Below, in pieces: positions 30,059 to 37,833 of a stretch of DNA of 64,000 bases. The position numbers were made by a program, and so were the translations under genes. The stretch is from positions 3,352,501-3,416,500 of the forward strand of contig NZ_AP023243.1 of assembly GCF_016756495.1 (NCBI RefSeq). The letters are read 5' to 3'. Numbering within the stretch: the first letter of the stretch is position 1; every line of letters begins with the position of its first letter. The notes under the pieces were generated by a model. It made no database searches and was not told where the DNA came from. It saw nothing but the letters and a program-made list of their open reading frames with translations. This stretch comes from Mesorhizobium sp. 113-3-3. GTDB taxonomy: Bacteria; Pseudomonadota; Alphaproteobacteria; Rhizobiales; Rhizobiaceae.

Positions 30059-31813
30059 TCAGTCGAGCCGCATGCGGCGTTCGGCGAAGACATAGAGCGG
30101 GCGCCAGAGGATGCGGTTGAAGAGGGTGACGAAGAGCGACATCACGGCGATGCCGAGGATGACGCGCGGGAAATCACCTGCCTCGGTGGCCTTGGCGATG
30201 TACGACCCGAGGCCGAAGGCCTCGAGCCTGGTGTTGCCCCAGCTTGCCAGTTCGGCGACGATCGAGGCGTTCCACGAGCCGCCGGAGGCGGTCAGCGCGC
30301 CGGTGATGTAGTAGGGGAAGATCCCCGGCAGCATGACGTTCTTCCACCACGACCAGGACCGTATCTTGAACACCCTGGCCGCCTCCTTGAGATCGGAGGG
30401 GAAGGCGCTGGCGCCGGCGATGACGTTGAACAGGATGTACCATTGCGTGCCGAGCACCATCAGCGGCGACAGCCAGATGCCGGGGCTGGCGCCGGTGGCG
30501 ACGATGGCGATCACCGCGAATGGAAACAGCACATTGGCTGGGAATGCAGCGAGGAACTGCGCCAGTGGCTGAACGCGTTGGGCGACCGCGGGCCGCAAGC
30601 CGATCCAGACGCCGATCGGCACCCAGATGACGCTGGCCACCGCGATCAGCACGATCACGCGCAGCAGAGTGAGAAGGCCGCCGCCGAGGGCTTCGACCAC
30701 ATCGTTCCAGCCAAGTGTCTGCCTGAGATACAGGACCGTCTCGACGGCACCCCACAGCGCGACAAGCAGCACCAGGCCGAGCCAGGCGAAGTCGAGCAGC
30801 CGGGACAAGCGGCGCGAGGCGACGCTGGCCGCCGGCAGGGTCCGCTTGCCCGGGCGAAGCAGCATGGCGCGCTGCCACAGCCAGGCGATCGGCAACCCCA
30901 CGGTCCGCAGCAGCCGGGCGCGGCGCAGGACGTCGTAGACCCAGGAGCGGGGCTTTTCCTGGCCGGCGGTCTGCTCGAAGCGGAACTTGTCGGCCCAGGC
31001 GACAACGGGCCGGAACAGCAACTGGTCATAGAGCAGGATGAGCACGCCCATGGCGAGCACGGCCCAGGCGACGGCGGTAAAATCCTGCTTGTCGATGGCG
31101 AGCGCCAGCCAGGAGCCGATGCCGGGCAGTTGCACGGTGGTGTTGCCAACGGTGATGGCCTCGGAGGCGACGACGAAGAACCAGCCGCCCGACATCGACA
31201 TCATGGTGTTCCAGACCAGGCCGGGGGCCGCGAAGGGAGCCTCCAGCCGCCAGAACCTCTGCCACGCCGACAGGCCGAAGCCGCGGCTGACCTCGTCGAG
31301 GTCGCCAGGCACGGTGCGCAGCGACTGGTAGAACGAGAATGCCATGTTCCAGGCCTGGCTGGTGAAGATGGCGAAGATCGCCGCGCATTCGGCGCCGAGC
31401 TGGCTGCCGGGAAACAGGCCCATGAAGAAGGTCACGGTGAAGGTCAGGAAACCCAGCACCGGCACCGATTGCAGGATATCGAGCGCGGGAATGATCACCA
31501 TTTCGGCGCGCCGGCTCTTGGCTGCCAGCGTCGCCACCGTGAAGGTGAAGACCAGCGACACGATGATGGCCGCGAACATGCGCAGCGTCGTGCGCAGCGC
31601 GTATTCCGGCAGGTTGACGAGATCGAGCGTGACCGGCGAGGTGGTGAGCAGCGCGCTCGGCGCGCGCATGCCGGCGGCGCCATGCGCCAGAAGCACCAGC
31701 AAGGCCACCAGCATGGCAAAGGCGATAGTGTCGTAGATGTTGGGGGCGATGCGTGCGCGTGCGAGCGCCGCGGCCTCGCCAAGCGAATTGCGGTTGTGGG
31801 GCAGGAAGATCAT
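30059..31813 (-). CDS. NitT/TauT-type ABC transporter permease, two domains fused
   Basis: This 584-residue inner-membrane protein holds two BPD_transp_1 permease modules in tandem. In the first half, AAIFAIFTSQAWNMAFSFYQS and the EVSRGFGLSAWQRFWRLEAP loop contact the ATPase. In the second, YILFNVIAGASAFPSDLKEA and KIRSWSWWKNVMLPGIFPY repeat that arrangement. One gene therefore supplies both membrane subunits. The ATPase gene follows, but no periplasmic binding protein is in the operon. The region upstream contains a small gene on the same strand. Confidence 0.9.
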   Translation of the reverse strand: MIFLPHNRNSLGEAAALARARIAPNIYDTIAFAMLVALLVLLAHGAAGMRAPSALLTTSPVTLDLVNLPEYALRTTLRMFAAIIVSLVFTFTVATLAAKSRRAEMVIIPALDILQSVPVLGFLTFTVTFFMGLFPGSQLGAECAAIFAIFTSQAWNMAFSFYQSLRTVPGDLDEVSRGFGLSAWQRFWRLEAPFAAPGLVWNTMMSMSGGWFFVVASEAITVGNTTVQLPGIGSWLALAIDKQDFTAVAWAVLAMGVLILLYDQLLFRPVVAWADKFRFEQTAGQEKPRSWVYDVLRRARLLRTVGLPIAWLWQRAMLLRPGKRTLPAASVASRRLSRLLDFAWLGLVLLVALWGAVETVLYLRQTLGWNDVVEALGGGLLTLLRVIVLIAVASVIWVPIGVWIGLRPAVAQRVQPLAQFLAAFPANVLFPFAVIAIVATGASPGIWLSPLMVLGTQWYILFNVIAGASAFPSDLKEAARVFKIRSWSWWKNVMLPGIFPYYITGALTASGGSWNASIVAELASWGNTRLEAFGLGSYIAKATEAGDFPRVILGIAVMSLFVTLFNRILWRPLYVFAERRMRLD

Positions 31814-31960
31814 GGCGGACCTCCGGGGGATGGGCCGATTTCGGTTTGGCTTGGGAGAGGATGATTGCGGGCGTGCGGAAGGCTGCGACCGGGAGGTGGT
31901 CGCGCCGGGCGCCTGGGCCTGACCGTCAGTGCGGAGGTTTGGGCTGCGTTGAGAAAGGGC

Positions 31961-32206
31961 TCAGGCAGCGCGCCGAGGGAGGGCCGATCGACGACTGACG
32001 CCCTCTTCGGAGACGGGCTCCTGCGCCCAGCGGCACTCCAGGCGGCCGCTCACCGAGCCGAGGCGCCAGACGCAGACGAGCCGGGTCGACGGCATGGCGA
32101 AGCCGGCTTTGCCCGCCAGGCCGCGCGTTGTTGCAACGGACGGCCGTGCAATCGAAGCGGAGCGCGTGGCAGAGCGCGCACGGAAGGGAATGATTTTGGT
32201 GTTCAT
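31961..32206 (-). CDS. Small Cys/Trp-motif protein upstream of the transporter
   Basis: This 81-residue basic protein has a low-complexity front (MNTKIIPFRARSATRSAS) and a C-terminal block with two Cys-x-Trp-like pairs (RLVCVWRLGSVSGRLECRWA). The start at 32206 has AGAGGTGA four to five bases upstream, close to the ideal sequence, which supports expression. It lies 147 bases before the permease on the same strand. I recall similar small rhizobial proteins with the GRLECRW ending, but no function is known. A role in the transporter operon is only a guess. Confidence 0.6.
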   Translation of the reverse strand: MNTKIIPFRARSATRSASIARPSVATTRGLAGKAGFAMPSTRLVCVWRLGSVSGRLECRWAQEPVSEEGVSRRSALPRRAA

Positions 32207-32570
32207 GGCTCACCTCTTGCGGTCCGGCGGGACGGCAAGGCGAGCCGCAGGCGGGTTATGCCCTGCCGAGGCCCGACCGGCGCCACATGCCGGAAACCAA
32301 ATCTGTTGACGGGGCCAGTGTCCGGACCGTGCCTGTGGCTTGATCCGGACAGCGACTGGGATAGCTGTCCATAACCTGTTCGATCTCGAGTTGATGCTTC
32401 GGTCAGCCGAAGCCACGCCGCCTTACGCCCGCCGCTCACGACGTGTCAACGCGAGCGCCGGAATCTTAAGTATATGGATTGATACCAAGGCATAGCGCGG
32501 CCGGGCGCCGGTTACGCAACGCGCTATCAATGCATTGAAAAATAACGGTTTATTTGCCGCCTCGGAGCGG
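32207..32570. other. Spacer with three inverted repeats downstream of the response regulator gene
   Basis: The spacer has no gene. It holds GGACAGC (32347-32353) with GCTGTCC (32364-32370), then GCTTCGG-TCAG-CCGAAGC (32396-32413). A longer pair is ATAGCGCG (32492-32499) with CGCGCTAT (32520-32527). The last two could end transcription of the two-component genes. The first could belong to the promoter of the small gene at 32206. None has a T tract. Confidence 0.5.
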
Positions 32571-33191
32571 TCAGATTCCGAGCTTGCCGGCCATTTTTAT
32601 GAGCTCGGCCAGCGACACGGCCTGCATTTTGCGCATCGCTCGCGCGCGGCGGACCTTGACGGTTATCTCGCTGACGCCGAGGTCGCCGGCGATCTGCTTG
32701 TTGAGCCGTCCCTGCACCACCAGCGCCACGACGCTGTGTTCGCCTTCGCTCAGCGTCGCCAGCCGTTCGCGCAACGTATCGAGTTCCGCTGCTTGCGTCC
32801 GCCGCAGCCGGTCCTTGTCCAGGGCGGTGGCGATGGCATCGAGCAGGTCCTGTTCGCGGAACGGTTTGGGCAGGAAATCGACGGCGCCGGTCTTCATCGC
32901 CTGCACCGACATGGCGATGTCGCCATGCCCGGTCATGATGATGACCGGCAGCGGCGTCTCGGAACGGGCGAACTCCTTCTGGAAATCCATGCCGCTTTTG
33001 CCGGGCAGACGCACGTCGAGCACCAGGCAGGAAGGTGCGTCCGGCCTCGGCGCGCCCAGGAATTCGGCGACCGAACCGAAACAGCGCACGTCCAGGCCAA
33101 CCGAGCGCAGCAGGCTGTCGAGCGCCTCGCGCATGGCGGGATCGTCGTCGATGACGAAAACGATCTGCTCTGGTTCTCCGATAGGCGTCAT
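32571..33191 (-). CDS. FixJ-family response regulator (receiver + LuxR HTH)
   Basis: This 206-residue two-domain transcription factor has a receiver with phosphoacceptor Asp59 (LVLDVRLPGKSG), the acidic pair in VIDDDP and the conserved Lys in FLPKPF. It is followed by a LuxR/FixJ helix-turn-helix (LNKQIAGDLGVSEITVKVRR). The start (ATGA) overlaps the kinase gene stop by four bases, so both are made together. The kinase is its likely partner. Its targets are unknown; the transporter and methyltransferase genes next door are candidates. Confidence 0.92.
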   Translation of the reverse strand: MTPIGEPEQIVFVIDDDPAMREALDSLLRSVGLDVRCFGSVAEFLGAPRPDAPSCLVLDVRLPGKSGMDFQKEFARSETPLPVIIMTGHGDIAMSVQAMKTGAVDFLPKPFREQDLLDAIATALDKDRLRRTQAAELDTLRERLATLSEGEHSVVALVVQGRLNKQIAGDLGVSEITVKVRRARAMRKMQAVSLAELIKMAGKLGI

Positions 33192-34273
33192 TGCTCTGAC
33201 CCGCGCGGTCCGGTTTTGCCGGCCGGGAGCGAAAAGAAGAAGGCGGCGCCGCGCGGCGCCGCAGGCTGCGCCCAGATGCGGCCGCCATGGCTTTCGACGA
33301 TGGAGCGGCTGATGGCAAGCCCCATGCCCAGGCCCTCGGGTTTGGTGGTGTAGAAGGCGTCGAAGACATGGTCGAGTTCGACGCCGCCCAGCCCACGGCC
33401 GGAATCGCGCACCTCTATGACGATTTCGCCGGATTTACCGGGGCTGGTCACGATGGTGACGTCACGCGCTTCTTCGCCGCTCACCGCCTCGAGCGCGTTG
33501 AGGACGAGGTTGAGGATGACCTGCTGGATCTGCACCGGATCGGCCTGGGCCCGAGGCAGTTTGCTGGCCAGTTCCGTCCGCAAGGAGACATGCGCTCTGC
33601 CGGCCTCGGTTTCCACCAGGGTCAGCGTCTCCGCTATCAGCTGGTTGACGTCCAACCGGACGGCCTTGCCGCCCGCCTTACGGGTCAGACCGCGCAGGCG
33701 CTTGATCAGCTCGCTCGCGCGTTTGGCGTCCCTGACGATGCGTTCGGCCGCCTTGCCGGCCTCATCCGGATTGCCGCCCGCCAGCCAGCGCCGGGCGGCG
33801 TTGCCGTTCAAAACGATTGCCGCCAGCGGCTGGTTGAGCTCATGCGCGATCGAGGCCGTCAATTCGCCCAGCATCGTCACGCGCGTGATGTGGGCGAGTT
33901 GCGCCTGCGCCTCCCGCGCGGCGGCCTCGGCGGCGGCGGTGCGCAGCGCCAGATAGGCGGTGACGGCGATCGCCACCAGGCTGATGGCGCAGTTGATCAT
34001 GCCCGCCGGCACCGAACCCGCCCGCGTCAGGAAAAAACTCAGCACGGTGAGCGCCATGCAGGCCGCCGCCACCATCGCCACGCCGCGGCGGTCGAGATAG
34101 CGGACCGCAATCAGGACAATGGCGACGTAGAAGACCGCGACCGCGATTTCGAGATTGGTGATCGTATCGGCAAGGAAGATGGCCGCCGCCAGCAGGGCAA
34201 GCAGGGCCGCCGGCAGCAGCGGCCGGCGCCCGAGGAGCGGTCCAAGGAGCGGCAAGGACGATCTTCCAGACAT
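33188..34273 (-). CDS. Membrane sensor histidine kinase, FixL-like core
   Basis: This 361-residue kinase has four to five membrane segments in the first 110 residues and no PAS domain. A HisKA helix follows with His144 in SIAHELNQPLAA. The HATPase has an N box NLVLNALEAV, and the GRGLGG and GMGLAI loops. The HELNQPL sequence is typical of kinases paired with FixJ-type regulators. ATG at 34273 with AAGGAGG upstream is firm, and the longer frame to 34633 has no kinase features. The signal sensed by the membrane domain is unknown. Confidence 0.9.
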   Translation of the reverse strand: MSGRSSLPLLGPLLGRRPLLPAALLALLAAAIFLADTITNLEIAVAVFYVAIVLIAVRYLDRRGVAMVAAACMALTVLSFFLTRAGSVPAGMINCAISLVAIAVTAYLALRTAAAEAAAREAQAQLAHITRVTMLGELTASIAHELNQPLAAIVLNGNAARRWLAGGNPDEAGKAAERIVRDAKRASELIKRLRGLTRKAGGKAVRLDVNQLIAETLTLVETEAGRAHVSLRTELASKLPRAQADPVQIQQVILNLVLNALEAVSGEEARDVTIVTSPGKSGEIVIEVRDSGRGLGGVELDHVFDAFYTTKPEGLGMGLAISRSIVESHGGRIWAQPAAPRGAAFFFSLPAGKTGPRGSEQ

Positions 34274-34436
34274 GCCGCCTCCTTGCTGATCGAACTGCCG
34301 CGACGGGCAGGCGACATTACCGCGCCGCGTTTCAGCCCGGCAAGGCGCTGCAATATCGCACCGGATCCTTGAACTTTCGCTTTCAACAGGCCGCCTCGGC
34401 ATTGGCAATTGGCGCTTCCCGTGCAGAGATGAGCGA

Positions 34437-35192
34437 ATGCGCGAAGCTTTGATCGCAGTGGTGATCTTCCTGTGCCTGGCCGCATCGGCATTTGGCAGCA
34501 TGGCAATCTGGCCGAGACTGCCGACCAGACACCGCGATGACGACACGAACACGGTGGTTCGGCTTGCAGCCAACCTGTTCGGCGTCATGACCTCGCTGAT
34601 ACTCGGCCTGATGATCAACTCGGCCAAGAACACCTTCGAATCGATCGATCACAATGTGCACGCCTATGCGACGGAGCTGATCCTGCTCGACAGGACATTG
34701 CGCCGGTACGGTCCCGAAACCGATGCGGTGCGCCAGCCGTTGGTCGCCTATGTGCAGCGGGTGGTGGACACCTCGTCACAAAACAGCGAAACGACTATCG
34801 CCGCCAACCAACTGTCCGAACGTCTGCTGACGGAAATCGGCGCACGGCTAAATGCGCTGACGCCGTCCGACGCTGTACGTGGTTCCCTCCTGCAGGATGG
34901 ACGCCAGCGCCTGCAGAAGGTACTGGAAATGCGCTGGGTGCTGATCGAGCAATCGGAGGGCGCCATCCCTTGGCCGCTGATTGCCATGCTGGTTGCGTGG
35001 CTGGCACTGATCTTCGCCAGTTTCGGCTTCAGGGCGCCGAAGAATGCCATCACAGCCACAACCCTTGTGGTGTCGGCCGCGCTGATCGCGGGGGCGATCT
35101 ACCTGATCCTGGACATGGATGTCGCATTTTCCGGGCCGATCCAGATTTCGTCGGCGCCGCTGGAGCGGGCGTTGGCGGAATTGCAGCGTTGA
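34437..35192 (+). CDS. DUF4239 (bestrophin-like) membrane protein
   Basis: This 251-residue protein has two N-terminal membrane segments (LIAVVIFLCLAASAFGSMAI; LAANLFGVMTSLILGLMIN) and two near the C-terminus. The intervening soluble part holds the family's YATELILLDRTLRRYGPET. The DUF4239 family is distantly bestrophin-like, but no transport activity is established. It is divergent from the sensor kinase (163 bases). The EncFtn-like gene follows 55 bases downstream on the same strand, possibly in one transcript. Confidence 0.85.
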   Translation: MREALIAVVIFLCLAASAFGSMAIWPRLPTRHRDDDTNTVVRLAANLFGVMTSLILGLMINSAKNTFESIDHNVHAYATELILLDRTLRRYGPETDAVRQPLVAYVQRVVDTSSQNSETTIAANQLSERLLTEIGARLNALTPSDAVRGSLLQDGRQRLQKVLEMRWVLIEQSEGAIPWPLIAMLVAWLALIFASFGFRAPKNAITATTLVVSAALIAGAIYLILDMDVAFSGPIQISSAPLERALAELQR

Positions 35193-35247
35193 GGCGGAAC
35201 CGGCGACATTCCCAGGCATTCATGGGGATGAAGCACCGGAGGACGAC

Positions 35248-35562
35248 ATGGGTTTCGACCAGTATCACGAACCGCCTGAAGAACTGTCGCAGAAGGTGCG
35301 GACCTTTGCGCGCATGATCACCTCGCTGATCGAGGAAGCGGAAGCGATCGGCTGGTACGAACAGCGCATCTCGGTGGAGAAGGATCCGCAGGCGCGGGCC
35401 ATCATGCAGAACGCGCAAGGCGAGGAGTTCAAGCACTTCGGCATGGATCTGGAATTCCTGCTGCGCCAGAAGAAGGACTGGCGCGCGGAATTGAAGGAAA
35501 TCCTGTTCACCACCGGCGACATCGTCAAGGCCGGTGAGCGGGGCGAGAAGAAGGTGGATTGA
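35248..35562 (+). CDS. EncFtn-like (encapsulated ferritin family) protein without capsid signal
   Basis: This 104-residue helical protein aligns, from memory, with the Rhodospirillum rubrum encapsulated ferritin. Residues Glu29/Glu30, Glu32, Trp36, Tyr37, Glu59/Glu60 and His63 have the same spacing as that protein's Glu31/Glu32, Glu34, Trp38, Tyr39, Glu61/Glu62 and His65. EncFtn dimers form the ferroxidase site from Glu32, Glu62 and His65 of each subunit. The tail ILFTTGDIVKAG also matches, but the protein ends GERGEKKVD, with no encapsulin-loading peptide. No capsid gene is near. GGAGGA lies five bases before ATG 35248. An orphan iron-oxidising protein is the best reading. Confidence 0.82.
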   Translation: MGFDQYHEPPEELSQKVRTFARMITSLIEEAEAIGWYEQRISVEKDPQARAIMQNAQGEEFKHFGMDLEFLLRQKKDWRAELKEILFTTGDIVKAGERGEKKVD

Positions 35563-35580
35563 TATCCTCTACGGGCTCCA

Positions 35581-36606
35581 TCAATCGCTGTCGCGCGCGA
35601 TCAGCTCCAGCGGCCAGACCTCGCGGATGATGCGCGGGCCTTCGGGGCCGGCAAAGGCGGGCAGCGAGGCCAGCAGCATTTCGGCCAGCCGCCTTCCCAT
35701 CGGCTCCAGCGCCGGGCGGAAGGCGGTCAACGCCGGGGAAAAATAGCGGCAGAGCGGCGTGTCGACGATGACGGTGACGGCGATGTCGTGGCCGGGTCTG
35801 ATGCCCATCTCGGCCAGCGCCTTGCAGCCGCCGAGCGCCATGGCGTCGTTGTTGAAGATGATGGCCGTCGGTCGGTCCTTTGCCAGCATCACGCGCGGCG
35901 TCACCTGGTAGCCGCCGGCCTCGTTGATGAAGCCGTCGGCGATCAACGCGGGATCGACCTCGATGCCGTGCCGCTTCAGAGCTTTGCGGTAGCCGTCCAG
36001 GAACAGATAGCCAAAATTGAGGTTGAGGGAAGGGCGGATGGCGGCGATGCGGCGGTGGCCGCGCGCCACCAGCCGGTCGACGGCATCGCTGCCTGCCTGT
36101 TCGAAATCAAGGTCGAGCGAGGGATAGGCCTTGCCGCCGGTGCGGCTGCGGCCGAGCGTGGCGAAGGGGAAGCCGACCTCGGTGAGATAATCGATGCGCT
36201 CGTCCTCGCGCCGCGTCCACGCCAGCAGCACGGCATCGGCGCGGCGGGTCTCGACGACGCGGCGCAGGCGTTCCTGTTGATAGTCGCCTGGCGCGCCCAT
36301 CACCACCGTCAGGTCGAGCCCGCTTTCGGCCAGGCGGCCCTGCAGCCCGATCAGGAAGGGGATGAAGAACGGTTCGCCATATTGCTGGTCGCCAGGATGC
36401 GGCTGCAGCATGAAGGCGATCGAATGGGTCGCGCCTTGCCTGAGACTCCGGCCAGACTGGTTGGGGGAATAGTTCAGCTTCTTGGCGGCGTCGAGCACGC
36501 GCTGTCGGGTGTCGGCATTGACGTCGGCGCGGCCGTTCAGCGCCCGCGAAACGGTGCCGATCGAAATGTTCAGATGACGCGCTAGGTCGTGGATGCTGGA
36601 CGCCAA
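35581..36606 (-). CDS. LacI-family transcriptional repressor
   Basis: This 341-residue regulator opens with the LacI headpiece IHDLARHLNISIGTVSRALN and hinge helix (NYSPNQSGRSLRQG). A periplasmic-binding-type sensor domain follows (SIAFMLQ ... DAVLLAWTRREDERID). No ATG lies close to the helix-turn-helix; TTG at 36606 is chosen because GGGGAGA stands upstream at the expected distance. It is divergent from the oxidoreductase-led operon, and two operator-like palindromes are in between. It probably represses that operon and releases on binding a sugar. Confidence 0.9.
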   Translation of the reverse strand: MASSIHDLARHLNISIGTVSRALNGRADVNADTRQRVLDAAKKLNYSPNQSGRSLRQGATHSIAFMLQPHPGDQQYGEPFFIPFLIGLQGRLAESGLDLTVVMGAPGDYQQERLRRVVETRRADAVLLAWTRREDERIDYLTEVGFPFATLGRSRTGGKAYPSLDLDFEQAGSDAVDRLVARGHRRIAAIRPSLNLNFGYLFLDGYRKALKRHGIEVDPALIADGFINEAGGYQVTPRVMLAKDRPTAIIFNNDAMALGGCKALAEMGIRPGHDIAVTVIVDTPLCRYFSPALTAFRPALEPMGRRLAEMLLASLPAFAGPEGPRIIREVWPLELIARDSD

Positions 36607-36684
36607 AGGATAGTCTCCCCTGCCTTGGCTATCATTGGCTGCCGCTGAGGCCAAGTGTTCGTGACGATTTTCGCGGGCGGCCGA

Positions 36685-36713
36685 TTGACATTCTACGCCA
36701 TCGGGTGTGTTCT
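36685..36713 (+). promoter_or_regulatory. Putative promoter of the sugar operon
   Basis: TTGACA at 36685-36690 is a perfect -35 hexamer. A weak -10 (TGTTCT) lies 17 bases later at 36708-36713. It ends against the first operator. The promoter reads toward the oxidoreductase gene. The weak -10 makes the exact position uncertain. Confidence 0.5.
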
Positions 36714-36727
36714 CGTAAACGTTTACG
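36714..36727. promoter_or_regulatory. LacI-type operator O1 (perfect palindrome)
   Basis: CGTAAACGTTTACG is a perfect 14-bp palindrome with a central CG, as LacI/GalR family operators have. It sits between the LacI-family gene and the operon it faces. It directly follows the predicted -10, so binding would block transcription. Confidence 0.85.
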
Positions 36728-36741
36728 GAAAAACGTTTACG
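36728..36741. promoter_or_regulatory. LacI-type operator O2 (imperfect copy)
   Basis: GAAAAACGTTTACG matches the first operator at 11 of 14 positions. Its centre is 14 bp downstream of that of O1. Adjacent sites at this spacing would let two repressor dimers bind side by side. Confidence 0.7.
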
Positions 36742-36801
36742 GTGATGCCGTGGATGCCGTGACGATCGGTCTGGAGGGACCGAGCGGAGGAGGAACGCCG
36801 G

Positions 36802-37821
36802 ATGATGAATGTCGTCCTCGTCGGCTGCGGCGCGATGAGCAGGCAGTGGCTCGATGCCGCGAGGCAGATCGACGGGCTCGCCATTGTCGGCCTTGTCGAC
36901 CTCGACGCCGAGCGGGCGAAGGCGAGGGCGCATGAATACGGCCTCACCGGCATTGTCATCGGCACCAGCCTTGACGCGGTGCTCGACCAGACAAGGCCCG
37001 ACGCGGTGTTCGATGTCGTGGTTCCCGCCGCCCGGCGCGAAGTCGCGCTTTCGGCCTTTGCCCATAATTGCCATCTTCTGACCGAGAAACCCTTGGCCGA
37101 CAGTCCTGAAAACGCCCGCGCCATCGTCGAGGCGGCCCGCCAGGCCGGGCGCACCCATGCCGTCGTGCAGAACCGCCGCTACGTCGCCAATGTCAGGCGC
37201 ATCCGCCGCTTCCTGGAATCCGGCGCCATTGGCGCGGCGACCAGCATCCATGCCGATTTCTTCGTCGCGCCGCATTTCGGCGGCTTTCGCGAGGAGATGG
37301 CGCATGTGCTGCTGCTCGACATGGCCATCCACACCTTCGACGCCGCCCGCTACATGGCCGGCGGCGAGCCGGCCGGCGTCTATTGCCAGGAATGGGAGCC
37401 GGCCAATTCCTGGTACCGGCAGGGATCGTCGGCAAGTGCTGTCTTCGATCTCGGTGGCGGCAAGGTCTTCACCTATGCCGGCTCCTGGTGCGCCGACGGT
37501 TTCCGCACCAGCTGGGAAGGCAGCTGGCGCATCGTCGCCGAGCGCGGCAGCCTCATCTGGGACGGCCACGACCTGTTGACGGCTGAGGTGGTGGTGCCTG
37601 GCCGCGACGGGCTATTCGACAAGACCCAGCCGATCGAAGTGCCGCCGCTCGATCCAGCCGACCGCGTCGGCGGCCATCTCGGCATCATCCGGGATTTCAT
37701 GCACGCCATCGAGACCGGCACCGAGCCGGAGACGCGCGGCACCGACAACATCAAAAGCCTGGCCATGGTCTTCGGCGCCATCGAGAGCGCCGAAACCGGA
37801 CGCCGCGTGGCGATTTCATAG
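36802..37821 (+). CDS. Gfo/Idh/MocA family oxidoreductase
   Basis: This 339-residue NAD(P)-dependent dehydrogenase has an N-terminal Rossmann fold (VVLVGCGAMSRQWLDA) and the active-site LTEKPLAD motif, the EKP signature of the family. The alpha/beta C-terminal domain carries HTFDAARYMAGGEP. Members oxidise inositols, sugars or their derivatives. It is the first gene of the LacI-controlled operon. ATG at 36802 has GGAGGAGGAA just upstream. The isomerase gene follows 10-13 bases after. The specific sugar is unknown. Confidence 0.9.
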   Translation: MMNVVLVGCGAMSRQWLDAARQIDGLAIVGLVDLDAERAKARAHEYGLTGIVIGTSLDAVLDQTRPDAVFDVVVPAARREVALSAFAHNCHLLTEKPLADSPENARAIVEAARQAGRTHAVVQNRRYVANVRRIRRFLESGAIGAATSIHADFFVAPHFGGFREEMAHVLLLDMAIHTFDAARYMAGGEPAGVYCQEWEPANSWYRQGSSASAVFDLGGGKVFTYAGSWCADGFRTSWEGSWRIVAERGSLIWDGHDLLTAEVVVPGRDGLFDKTQPIEVPPLDPADRVGGHLGIIRDFMHAIETGTEPETRGTDNIKSLAMVFGAIESAETGRRVAIS

Positions 37822-37833
37822 GAAACACAAGTG

